From an uncultured Eubacteriales bacterium (GTDB lineage Bacteria > Bacillota > Clostridia > Monoglobales > Monoglobaceae), in the NCBI GenBank assembly GCA_958346135.1, contig CATVQN010000061.1, positions 1 to 6,759 on the forward strand: a stretch of DNA of 6,759 nt, given 5' to 3'. Numbering within the stretch: position 1 is the first letter of the stretch; each line of letters starts with the position of its first letter. The translations under genes and the position numbers were made by a program. Below, in pieces: positions 1-6,641 of this stretch. Below the pieces are notes generated by a model that did not search any database, was not told the origin of the DNA, and was given only the letters and a program-made list of their open reading frames with translations.

Positions 1-2146
1 CTGTTTCATAGAGGGAGCTTTTCTGATATACAGATACATCAGAGCTGATGGGATAGGTTCTGGACGAAGTGGTAAGCGTATTCACAGTCAAGCCGGTGAT
101 GTTTTCGGAAACGGCATTCAGTTTGCTGATAGAATCCGGATTGGTCAGATTTCCGGCTATCATGATACCGCTGCCTGCCGGAATGCTGAACATACGTCCG
201 TTGGTATTTAGATTATAGAATTGACCGTCTACGATATACTGATAAGAACCCGATACCGCTTTTGTGCTGTTGGAGGCGGCGGTCATCAGTCCGAAGGAAT
301 AGCCGTCATTGGTGACATCCTTTAAAATCATTTTTGTAATGGCGCCGTTCTTATCCGTCTCATAATAGAGAACCTGGGTGGAGAGAATATTCACCTGATC
401 CAAACGCTGGGGAAAAATAGTGGCATAGACACTGCTTTCGTAGGTATCTATGGTACCAATGTCAAGGATCTGCACATCGGATGCAACCGTGTATGAGCCA
501 AGCTTCCGGTTTTCCCAGTGAAAAGTACCGCCCACCTTGCTCTTGCCGGTTGTGTCCAAAACGGAAAGCTTGGCATTTCCGCTTTGGATGGTAACCTGTA
601 CAACTTTATTTTTGTAGGTACTGTAATTTTTATCCGTAGTATATTCGGCGGTCTGACCGTTTGGCATTACCAATTTTACATAGTAGCCGGTATAGGTGTC
701 TACCGTACCGGATTGAAAGGTCTTGCGGCCGCTTTCTAGGATATAGCCTACGATTTTATCGCCGCTTTCGGCCGAGGAGGAGATGACATCAGCAATCTTG
801 CCATCCTTGCCAAGCAGCGCCGTTATGGTGTCGCCCAGCAGAAATTCGCCGCCGGAGGAAAGCTTTGCAAAAGCATCTCCGCCTTCGATGGTATATTCCT
901 TGCCGGAAATGGTAATCGAGGTGGGCATATCCTTATTTGGCGTTGCTTTTTCAAATACGCCCGTCACTTTGTCGCTGTACGCCAGAATCAAATTTAAGTC
1001 GCTGAGATAATAAGCAATATCGTAGCTTTGCAGAGCGGAGCAGGAAGAACTTTCCCCGTTCCGCATAACCACAGTGCTTTCGCTGATGCCCCAGCCGGAA
1101 CCCCAGTTAGAAGCACGCACGGTGACAGGACCCTGGACATTTCCCTTTTGCCAAGTAATATAGTCGATATCTATGCCGTTTCTTTTTACCCGGAGAATGT
1201 CCCCCATCTCCAGCGTGGATTTCAGGCCGCCGAAGGTGGTCTGACCCTTGCCCTTATAAACAGTGGTGCTGTCGTTGATGTCAATTTGCATCAATACATT
1301 GTTATGATACGCCATTACGGTATTGGCAAGGGTAGAGTATACCACATAGTCTTCGGTAGCGTTATCGCCCGCTTCCGGCATAAAAGCAATCAGCTTATTG
1401 TTGTTCTTTACGGCGGCTTCGCCTTTGAGTCCCAAAAGAGAACGATCAAAGCTGCCATCGGTTTTATAAGTGCCGTTGCTGGTAAAAATTTCATCCGATG
1501 CAATCGAGGCGTCATCCTTGCTGTCTGCAATCAGGGTAACGTCATCCAAAATCTGTACATCAAATTCGCTGACCAGCTGATTGGCCTGATTTTTCATCTT
1601 CGTGCGCAGTGTGTTGTAAATCAGCTGTGCAACCTGTCCCCGGTTCATAGTTTCGCCGGCACCGCAGTCTAAATTTTCGGTCATATCCAAATTATTAGCC
1701 ATGCCGATTTGTCCGTAGGGCCAGGAAACACCGAAGTCGCTGTCCGTATAGCCTAAAATCCGCAGCATAATGGTGACAGCCTCCTCAAAGAGGACGCCGT
1801 CATCCGGACGAAAGGTCGCATCGGGGTAACCGCTGACGAGACCGTTGGTAACGCCCACCCGAACATAGGGTGCTGCCCAGTGCTGATAAGTGACATCCGG
1901 AAAGGGGGAGATGGAAAGGTTGGAGGCAACGCTGTTGCGGAAGGAGGAGCTTGCAACGGCTGCTTTGGTAAATTCCGCACGGGTGACAGAATCGTCAAGA
2001 CGCATATTGCCGTCCGGATCCCCTTTCATGATGTTTAGCTCACGCAAAAGGGAGAGGGCTCCGTTTTGCGGTTCGGTTGCAAAAACCGGTGTTATGCAGC
2101 CTCCGATCAGAAAAATACAGAGAAAAATTGAAAGAATTCGTTTCAT
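1..2146 (-). CDS. SLH-domain exported surface protein (3' end beyond window)
   Basis: The reading frame is open for 715 codons from ATG at 2146 and leaves the window without a stop. A GGAG Shine-Dalgarno (2158-2161) lies 11 nt before the ATG. Residues 1-23 form a signal peptide: MKR, a hydrophobic core, then a likely cut after VFA. A Cys at 17 (LIGGC) leaves a lipoprotein possible but less likely. Three SLH repeats follow. Residues ~30-66 hold GDPDGNMRLDDSVTRAEF. Residues ~80-133 hold FPDV..HWA, GYPDATFRPDDG and FEEAV. Residues ~136-183 hold MNRGQVAQLIYNTL. SLH repeats bind pyruvylated secondary cell-wall polymer, so the protein should be exported and held non-covalently on the wall. Residues ~186-715 are Thr/Ser/Gly/Asp-rich, look beta-rich, and match no catalytic motif I recognise. 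DVQILD occurs twice there (196-201 and 557-562), and SSDVSVY at 701-707 may be a related copy. The gene starts 34 nt after the permease stop with no visible terminator, so co-transcription with the exporter is likely. Its function beyond wall anchoring is unknown. Confidence 0.9.
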   Translation of the reverse strand, partial: MKRILSIFLCIFLIGGCITPVFATEPQNGALSLLRELNIMKGDPDGNMRLDDSVTRAEFTKAAVASSSFRNSVASNLSISPFPDVTYQHWAAPYVRVGVTNGLVSGYPDATFRPDDGVLFEEAVTIMLRILGYTDSDFGVSWPYGQIGMANNLDMTENLDCGAGETMNRGQVAQLIYNTLRTKMKNQANQLVSEFDVQILDDVTLIADSKDDASIASDEIFTSNGTYKTDGSFDRSLLGLKGEAAVKNNNKLIAFMPEAGDNATEDYVVYSTLANTVMAYHNNVLMQIDINDSTTVYKGKGQTTFGGLKSTLEMGDILRVKRNGIDIDYITWQKGNVQGPVTVRASNWGSGWGISESTVVMRNGESSSCSALQSYDIAYYLSDLNLILAYSDKVTGVFEKATPNKDMPTSITISGKEYTIEGGDAFAKLSSGGEFLLGDTITALLGKDGKIADVISSSAESGDKIVGYILESGRKTFQSGTVDTYTGYYVKLVMPNGQTAEYTTDKNYSTYKNKVVQVTIQSGNAKLSVLDTTGKSKVGGTFHWENRKLGSYTVASDVQILDIGTIDTYESSVYATIFPQRLDQVNILSTQVLYYETDKNGAITKMILKDVTNDGYSFGLMTAASNSTKAVSGSYQYIVDGQFYNLNTNGRMFSIPAGSGIMIAGNLTNPDSISKLNAVSENITGLTVNTLTTSSRTYPISSDVSVYQKSSLYET

Positions 2147-2180
2147 TTTTACACACACTCCGTTGTTTCATAGTTGTAGA

Positions 2181-3365
2181 TTATTCATGGCGCAGCGCAT
2201 CGATAGGATTGAGTTTTGCGGCATTCTTTGCCGGCAGATAGCCGAACAGAACGCCGATTCCGACCGACACGCCAAAAGCAATTGCAATTGCCCCCACAGA
2301 GGGGGTTGCGGTAAGCCCCAGCATCCTTCCGGCAACGACGGCGATGATGGAGCCTGCTGCAATTCCAAACACACCTCCGACGCCGCTGACCGTACCGGCC
2401 TCAATCACGAACTGAGACATAATGGTTTTGCCCTTTGCACCCAGAGATTTACGAATACCAATCTCACGGGTTCGCTCGGTTACGGAAACCAGCATGATGT
2501 TCATGATACCGATGCCGCCTACCAGCAGAGAGATGCCGGCAATGCAAACCAAAAGCATCTTCATGGTATCCAGCATTTCCGTTGCCATATCCAGAATCTG
2601 GGTTAGACTGGATACGGTATAATAGTCGTCATCACCGATTTTTTCCAGCAGCTTGGTCTTTAGGAAGGATACCGCATCCTCTACGACTTCATCGGAAACA
2701 GCGGTCAGCGTATAGCTGCTGATATAGCTGCTGGTGGAGACACGGGCAGCCGTTGTGTAGGGAATATAGATCACATCGTCTGAGCCGCCGCTTTCCGAGT
2801 CGTCCTTTTCTTCCAGAATTCCCACAACAGTATAGGGAGTTCCGTTAATTTTGATGCTTTGATTCAGCGCCGGGGTTTGACCAAAAAGCTCCTTTTGAAT
2901 ATAGGTGCCGATGACGCAGGTTTTGGTGTTACCTGCAACATCCATATAGCTGAGAAACCGACCGTTGGTAACATGGAGCAGTTTCATATCTGCATATTCT
3001 TCGCTGACCCCGGTGACATTGGTGGTAATATCCTCCGAATCCCCGGCAATTTTTACCGTTGCACGGCTCAGAGAGACAGAGGGAGAGACACCGGATAAAA
3101 GCTCCGGGTTCTCATCTCGCAGTGCGTAGATGTCATCCTCGTAAACGGTACGGCTTCCGCCTCGATCCTGTACAGTGACCGTAATCGATGTGGTTCCTAT
3201 TTCCGCAAACTGTTCGGTAATCATATTGGTCATGCCGTTCATCAGGCTGATTAAGATAATTACGGCAGCCACACCTACAATGATTCCAAGCATGGTGAGA
3301 AAGGAACGCATCTTGTCATACATAATGTTGGAAAGAGCCAGAAAAAAAGATTTTTTTAAACTCAT
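2181..3365 (-). CDS. ABC transporter permease, MacB/YknZ-like (FtsX family)
   Basis: This is a 394-residue membrane subunit of a MacB-type ABC exporter, the usual length for a YknZ-like permease without a fused ATPase. TM1 covers about 21-42 (LGIIVGVAAVIILISL), preceded by the amphipathic N-terminus typical of the family. Residues ~45-266 are the extracytoplasmic MacB core domain, with GRFLSYMD, an ELFGQTPALNQ segment, INGTPYTVVGIL and DDVIYIPYTTA. TM2 is ~268-295. After it comes the cytoplasmic family signature TERTREIGIRKSLGAKG (296-312), which contacts the ATPase. TM3 is ~324-349 and TM4 ~357-378, and the C-terminus is the conserved NPIDALRHE. The ATG overlaps the ATPase stop by 4 nt (ATGA, 3362-3365), with GGGGAGG at 3376-3382 ending 10 nt upstream, so the two are probably translated in a coupled way. 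The family works by mechanotransmission with an adaptor protein, which is encoded two genes upstream. The substrate is not determinable. Confidence 0.95.
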   Translation of the reverse strand: MSLKKSFFLALSNIMYDKMRSFLTMLGIIVGVAAVIILISLMNGMTNMITEQFAEIGTTSITVTVQDRGGSRTVYEDDIYALRDENPELLSGVSPSVSLSRATVKIAGDSEDITTNVTGVSEEYADMKLLHVTNGRFLSYMDVAGNTKTCVIGTYIQKELFGQTPALNQSIKINGTPYTVVGILEEKDDSESGGSDDVIYIPYTTAARVSTSSYISSYTLTAVSDEVVEDAVSFLKTKLLEKIGDDDYYTVSSLTQILDMATEMLDTMKMLLVCIAGISLLVGGIGIMNIMLVSVTERTREIGIRKSLGAKGKTIMSQFVIEAGTVSGVGGVFGIAAGSIIAVVAGRMLGLTATPSVGAIAIAFGVSVGIGVLFGYLPAKNAAKLNPIDALRHE

Positions 3366-4108
3366 ACGGCGGTTTCCTCCCCATCATCTCCGGCGTGAGC
3401 AACCGTTGCAAATTTTGCAATGTCCGCCTCGCCGTCATAGACAATCCTGCCGTCCTGAATCCGAATCACTCGTTCTGCCTGGGCGGCAATGGTGTTATCG
3501 TGGGTAATCAAAACAATGGTATTGCCTTCTTCGTGCAGGCTTTTCAGAAAACCGAGCACCTCTTTACCGGTCTTGGAATCCAATGCACCGGTAGGCTCAT
3601 CGGCGAGGATAATAGACGGCTCTCCGGCCAGAGCACGGGCAATGGAGACACGCTGCTGCTGACCGCCCGATAACTGGCTGGGCATATTCTTTGCCTTGTC
3701 CCGAAGACCTACCCGCTCTAAGGATTGGAGCGCACGTCTTGCCTGTTCCCGTTCACTGAGTCCGGCATAGAGCAGAGGCAGCTCCACATTTTGCTGTACC
3801 GTAAGCTTGGGAATCAGGTTGTACTGCTGAAAAATAAATCCAAGCTTTTTGTTGCGAATCTCTGCCTGTTCGTCATCGTTCATTTTGCTGACGTCTTTTC
3901 CGTCCAGAAAGTACTGGCCGCTGGTTGGAACATCCAGACATCCGATGATGTTCATACAGGTGGATTTTCCGCTTCCGGATTGTCCAACAATCGCCAGAAA
4001 TTCGCCTTTTTGAACAGTCATGGAAATGCCGTCAATGGCGTGCACCTCACTATCGCCCATATGATAAATTTTGTATATGTCTTTAAATTCAATCAAAGGT
4101 GTCATCAT
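3362..4108 (-). CDS. ABC transporter ATP-binding protein, MacB/LolD/YknY-like
   Basis: This 248-residue cytoplasmic ATPase drives the adjacent permease. Every nucleotide-binding motif is intact: Walker A GQSGSGKST (42-50), Q-loop FQQYN (93-97), signature LSGGQQQR (146-153), Walker B IILADEP (166-172), D-loop GALD (174-177) and the H-loop histidine in LITHD (His203). The LIPKLTVQQNVELPLLYAG segment after the Q-loop is characteristic of the LolD/MacB/YknY branch of lipoprotein, peptide and drug exporters. The last ~25 residues (after DGRIVYDG) extend beyond the core fold and end in an acidic GDDGEETAV. Two consecutive ATG codons are available (4108 and 4105). GGAGGT (4114-4119) lies 5 nt from the first and 8 nt from the second, so the second may be used and would remove one Met. 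Either start overlaps the TGA of the adaptor gene, which implies translational coupling. Confidence 0.97.
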   Translation of the reverse strand: MMTPLIEFKDIYKIYHMGDSEVHAIDGISMTVQKGEFLAIVGQSGSGKSTCMNIIGCLDVPTSGQYFLDGKDVSKMNDDEQAEIRNKKLGFIFQQYNLIPKLTVQQNVELPLLYAGLSEREQARRALQSLERVGLRDKAKNMPSQLSGGQQQRVSIARALAGEPSIILADEPTGALDSKTGKEVLGFLKSLHEEGNTIVLITHDNTIAAQAERVIRIQDGRIVYDGEADIAKFATVAHAGDDGEETAV

Positions 4109-6042
4109 CTGTTACCTCCGGCACCGCCGCGGTTACCGCCTGATCCGCCCCCGGGCATTCCGCCTCCGCTAGGCATACCTCCGCCGCCGGGCATTCCGCC
4201 GCTGGGCATACCACCGTGCATTCCCATGCCCGGCATCAACATTTGGTTCTCTTCAGTGGAAGCCGCTTTCACATAAACCACATCGCCTTCCTGCAGACCG
4301 GAGAGAATTTGTACAAAGCTGTCATTGCTGATACCGATTTCTACCTGTACGGTTTTGTAACCCTCCGGCGCCTGGTCATTTTCATCGGTCTTGTCGCCCT
4401 TTACATAGACCGTATTGCCGCGGTTTACTGCGGTTGCGGGAACTGTGATCGCATCTTCAACCTTTTCTACGATAATTGTGGCATCAATATTCATACCGGG
4501 CAGCAAATTTTCATCAAAGTTTTGCAGCCGAACCTTAATCGGGTAGGTGGTAACGCCGTTGGTACCTACTGTACCGTTGACGCTGACGTTTTCCACCATG
4601 CCGGTATAGGTCTGTCCCTCTACCGCATCGGCGGTTACCGTAACCTCCTGACCGACCGAAATCTTTTTCACATCCAATTCATCCACGTCCAGCTGAAAAC
4701 AGAGACTGCTCATATCATAGATGACAGCTAAAACGTTGGAGTCGGAAGATGCGGCACCGTTTTCAATCTTTTCGCCGGCCTTTTTGTTTTTGGCTACAAC
4801 GGTTCCTTCAATAGGAGCCGTAATGGTGTAGTCCTCCAGCTGGGTTAAAATTTTATCACGGGAAAGAACTGCATCGTCCAGAGAAAGCTTAGCGGTAAGA
4901 ATACTGGAGGCAGAATTATCATCTATTTGCTGCAGATAGGCTCTTTCCTGTGCGAGCTGTGCTTCGCGGACGGATAATTCGGCAGAGGTTCGCTGAGAGT
5001 CCAGGGTATTGGATTCAATGACGGCTAAAATGCTGTTTTCCCAAACCTGATCTCCTGCATTTATGTCAACAGAAGCAAGCGTTCCGGCGGTTTTTGCACT
5101 AATAGTAACAGAATCGATAGGTTCAAAGGTGCCCACATCATTGCAGGCTACGTTGCCTACCATTGCGGTTGCGGAGTCACCGGCAGAGAGTGCGCCGGGA
5201 TTGGCCGCCTGAATGGTCACATAGCGGATGCGCATATAGCCGCTGGTGGATTCTCCGGCATTGCTGACTGCGGTGACGGTGCCGGAAATCTGTGTTCCGG
5301 TTCCAACCAAAGTCAGGGAAGCGGGCATGCCGACAGAAATAGATTCTGCATCAACTTCGTTGAACGGAACCCGGATTTCCATGTAGGAATCATTGACCAC
5401 GTCGGCAATTTTTGTACCGTTATTTACCGAATCGCCGGCCTTAACATAGACTTCGCTGACCCGACCGGATAGATTGGAGCGAACATAGAGATCGTCAAAG
5501 GTGTCTAAAATATCCTGGTAGTTTTGCTGCGCTTTCTGCAGCGAAATGTCTGAGCTTTCCTTGCTGATTTTCAAGGTCTCGCTGTTGTGGGATTTCAGTG
5601 CATCATTATAGCTTTGCTGTGCCCTCTGAATTGCGAGATTTGCACTGGAAAGAGAGGTTTGTACCGTACTGGAGTCGATTTCGTACATAGCCTGCCCTTT
5701 GGTGACGTGATCTCCTTCCTCAAAAGGAGCGGATAAAATCTCGCCGGTGACAAGAGGAACAATGGAATAGGATGCATTGGGTTCGATGACCGAACTTCCG
5801 GTAACACTGGAGGATAAATCCTGTTTGGTCACCGTAACTTCGTTGAAGTTTCCTGCGCTTTCCGCTTTCTTTTTTTGGCCTGTATGTATGAGCAGAAAAA
5901 CTGCGAGAATCAGGACCAAAAGGATAACAATGGACCATATCTTATGTTTTTTTACAAAACCGATGATGGCCGAGAAGATTTTTTTGGCAACTCCTCCCGC
6001 TGTGGAAAGAACGCCGGACAAAAGCTGTTTGATCTTGTTCAT
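4105..6042 (-). CDS. Membrane-fusion/adaptor subunit (HlyD/MacA/YknX-like) with tandem modules
   Basis: This adaptor of the ABC exporter is 645 residues, against roughly 370-400 for MacA or YknX. Residues 1-34 are a cytoplasmic leader, and one TM helix spans ~35-53 (IWSIVILLVLILAVFLLIH); the rest is outside. The ectodomain appears to hold two full adaptor modules. Module A has a lipoyl half at ~92-124 (VTGEILSAPFEEGDHVTKGQ), a coiled-coil hairpin at ~126-182, a second lipoyl half at ~185-216 (LSGRVSEVYVKAGDSV) and a beta-barrel at ~220-297. Module B repeats this order: 306-345 (TAGTLASVDINAGDQV), hairpin ~346-402, 403-442 (TAPIEGTVVAKNKKAGEKI), barrel ~447-527 ending LLPGMNIDATI. A membrane-proximal domain follows at ~528-593 (ITVPATAV..GLQEGDVVYVK). 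Residues 600-645 are a Gly/Met/Pro-rich tail. I chose ATG 6042 because GGGAG (6051-6055) lies 8 nt upstream; an in-frame ATG at 6102 would add 20 residues but has no ribosome-binding site and sits in AT-rich leader DNA. Confidence 0.93.
   Translation of the reverse strand: MNKIKQLLSGVLSTAGGVAKKIFSAIIGFVKKHKIWSIVILLVLILAVFLLIHTGQKKKAESAGNFNEVTVTKQDLSSSVTGSSVIEPNASYSIVPLVTGEILSAPFEEGDHVTKGQAMYEIDSSTVQTSLSSANLAIQRAQQSYNDALKSHNSETLKISKESSDISLQKAQQNYQDILDTFDDLYVRSNLSGRVSEVYVKAGDSVNNGTKIADVVNDSYMEIRVPFNEVDAESISVGMPASLTLVGTGTQISGTVTAVSNAGESTSGYMRIRYVTIQAANPGALSAGDSATAMVGNVACNDVGTFEPIDSVTISAKTAGTLASVDINAGDQVWENSILAVIESNTLDSQRTSAELSVREAQLAQERAYLQQIDDNSASSILTAKLSLDDAVLSRDKILTQLEDYTITAPIEGTVVAKNKKAGEKIENGAASSDSNVLAVIYDMSSLCFQLDVDELDVKKISVGQEVTVTADAVEGQTYTGMVENVSVNGTVGTNGVTTYPIKVRLQNFDENLLPGMNIDATIIVEKVEDAITVPATAVNRGNTVYVKGDKTDENDQAPEGYKTVQVEIGISNDSFVQILSGLQEGDVVYVKAASTEENQMLMPGMGMHGGMPSGGMPGGGGMPSGGGMPGGGSGGNRGGAGGNR
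4153..4218 (-). repeat. In-frame tandem repeats encoding the Gly/Met/Pro tail
   Basis: On the plus strand the units start GGGCAT or AGGCAT at 4153, 4171, 4189 and 4204, with lengths of 18, 18, 15 and 15 nt. Each unit encodes a variant of GGMP plus Gly/Ser near the adaptor C-terminus. All unit lengths are multiples of three, so gain or loss of a unit would change tail length without a frameshift. The copies are diverged in third positions, which argues against very recent expansion. Confidence 0.75.
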
Positions 6043-6050
6043 ATTGCCGT

Positions 6051-6055
6051 CTCCC
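6051..6055 (-). promoter_or_regulatory. Ribosome-binding site that sets the adaptor start
   Basis: The minus strand reads GGGAG here, 8 nt before ATG 6042. It overlaps the alternative ATG at 6057 (codon 6055-6057), which therefore cannot use it. No purine-rich site precedes ATG 6057 or ATG 6102. This supports the 645-residue product. Confidence 0.75.
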
Positions 6056-6079
6056 ATGAATAAAATATTGATATAACTG

Positions 6080-6107
6080 AGTCTATGTACAAATCTTACC
6101 AAAGCAA
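6080..6107 (-). promoter_or_regulatory. Weak candidate promoter for the adaptor-SLH genes
   Basis: In the 96-nt gap after the regulator, the minus strand has TTGCTT (6102-6107), a 16-nt spacer and TAGACT (6080-6085). These match sigma-A consensus only 3/6 and 4/6. The GTAAGATTT element shared with the marR upstream region lies inside the spacer, where a bound repressor would block polymerase. This could be a second regulated promoter, but readthrough from the strong marR promoter explains expression equally well. Confidence 0.2.
6091..6103 (-). promoter_or_regulatory. Repeated candidate regulator element, copy near the adaptor gene
   Basis: The plus strand reads AAATCTTACCAAA, differing at one of 13 positions from AAATCTTACAAAA at 6709-6721. 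Its core AATCTTA also occurs in the inverted repeat at the marR start point. On the minus strand GTAAGATTTGTAC (6087-6099) is an imperfect palindrome with 4 of 6 pairs matching. The repetition in a short non-coding region fits a regulator binding site; that it binds this MarR protein is inference. Confidence 0.35.
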
Positions 6108-6138
6108 CATTAAAATTCGATTAAAATAATGGTTTGTT

Positions 6139-6591
6139 TTATTTATCGGCAGTTTCCTGCTGCGATTCTTCACAAATTGCGGTAAGCTCCTCCAGCAGCT
6201 GTAAAAAATGAGTTGTTTTTTCTTCTCCGAAATTTTCAAAACATAAGGCACACTTGCGGTAGATGTCTGTTTTGACATTCTCCAGCATCGTCAATCCGGA
6301 TTCGGTCAGCATAACAGAGGGCTGGCGGCGATCCTCTGTCGATAGAATACGTCTTACATAGCCCTTGGTTTCCATGCTGTTAATGGTCTGTGAAATCGCA
6401 GATTTGCTGACGCCGAGCAGATCGCTGAGCCGTGCCGTATTGATTTTTTGATGGTTTTTTCCAAGATAGACAATGGCCTTCATTGTAAAAAATTCCGGAC
6501 GGGATACCGGAAGTCTTGTAGAATGTATCGACATCAGTCGGTGTAATCGGTCCCCGATGGTATAAAATCTGTCTGCAAAACTGTAATTCAT
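6139..6591 (-). CDS. MarR-family transcriptional regulator
   Basis: This 150-residue protein has the length and layout of a MarR-family winged-helix dimer. The N-terminal dimerisation helix is ~1-24. The DNA-binding domain is ~33-99, with a helix-turn-helix at about 51-78 (LSDLLGVSKSAISQTINSME, then TKGYV). The family wing STEDRRQPSVMLTESG at 84-99 contains the conserved Asp-Arg-Arg (87-89) and the LTESG turn. The C-terminal dimerisation helices run from ~100 to 143. MarR proteins usually repress their own operon and an efflux system until a small ligand or oxidation releases them, which suits the exporter genes downstream. I chose ATG 6591 because GGGGGGA (6598-6604) lies 6 nt upstream; longer in-frame starts at 6606 and 6651 have no such site, and 6651 would lie upstream of the expected transcription start. 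Cys114 and Cys117 form a CxxC and Cys140 is further on, so redox sensing is possible but unproven. No terminator follows. Confidence 0.93.
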   Translation of the reverse strand: MNYSFADRFYTIGDRLHRLMSIHSTRLPVSRPEFFTMKAIVYLGKNHQKINTARLSDLLGVSKSAISQTINSMETKGYVRRILSTEDRRQPSVMLTESGLTMLENVKTDIYRKCALCFENFGEEKTTHFLQLLEELTAICEESQQETADK

Positions 6592-6597
6592 ATACAG

Positions 6598-6604
6598 TCC
6601 CCCC
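6598..6604 (-). promoter_or_regulatory. Ribosome-binding site that sets the marR start
   Basis: The minus strand reads GGGGGGA, 6 nt before ATG 6591. It is G-rich rather than the usual AGGAGG. The alternative ATG at 6606 overlaps it and has only AT-rich sequence before it, so 6591 is the supported start. Confidence 0.65.
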
Positions 6605-6606
6605 AT

Positions 6607-6620
6607 GAATTTATAAATTC
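6607..6620. promoter_or_regulatory. 14-bp perfect palindrome in the marR leader (candidate operator 2)
   Basis: GAATTTATAAATTC reads the same on both strands. It lies between the predicted transcription start and the ribosome-binding site of the regulator gene, 6 bp from the other palindrome. It could be a second site for the MarR dimer acting as a roadblock. It might instead be a chance palindrome in AT-rich DNA, as its sequence differs from the TTAAGA repeat. Confidence 0.4.
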
Positions 6621-6626
6621 GTTTCG

Positions 6627-6639
6627 TTAAGAATCTTAA
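6627..6639. promoter_or_regulatory. TTAAGA-n-TCTTAA inverted repeat over marR +1 (candidate operator 1)
   Basis: This is a perfect inverted repeat, two 6-bp arms around one central base. It starts 2 bp downstream of the -10 box and covers the expected +1 (about 6635-6636). A dimeric MarR protein bound here would block open-complex formation, the usual autorepression layout for the family. Half-site-like copies (AATCTTA) occur at 6092-6098 and 6710-6716. Confidence 0.6.
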
Positions 6640-6641
6640 AT

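Noticed and set aside
1028..1672. 214-codon plus-strand open frame
   Set aside because: It is antisense to the SLH protein gene, whose frame runs through with SLH motifs. The plus-strand product has no recognisable domain or ribosome-binding site.
2147..2180. Transcription terminator between permease and SLH gene
   Set aside because: The 34-nt gap has no GC-rich inverted repeat and no U-run on the minus strand.
1890..2606. 238-codon plus-strand open frame
   Set aside because: It crosses the SLH gene start, the 34-nt gap and the conserved 3' end of the permease on the opposite strand. The product is His/Cys/Arg-rich in the manner of an antisense shadow.
4153..4218. CRISPR-like array
   Set aside because: The units are 15-18 nt, contiguous and coding, with no spacers.
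4122..4235. Frameshift or low-complexity artefact at the adaptor C-terminus
   Set aside because: The frame stays open to a TGA that overlaps the ATPase ATG, and the repeats are whole codons, so the Gly/Met tail is taken as real coding sequence.
3725..4731. Two overlapping plus-strand open frames (3725-4276 and 4216-4731)
   Set aside because: Both are antisense to the ATPase and adaptor. The Pro-rich end of the first is simply the complement of the Gly/Met tail.
6043..6102. 20-residue N-terminal extension of the adaptor from ATG 6102
   Set aside because: There is no ribosome-binding site before 6102 or 6057, while GGGAG sits 8 nt before ATG 6042.
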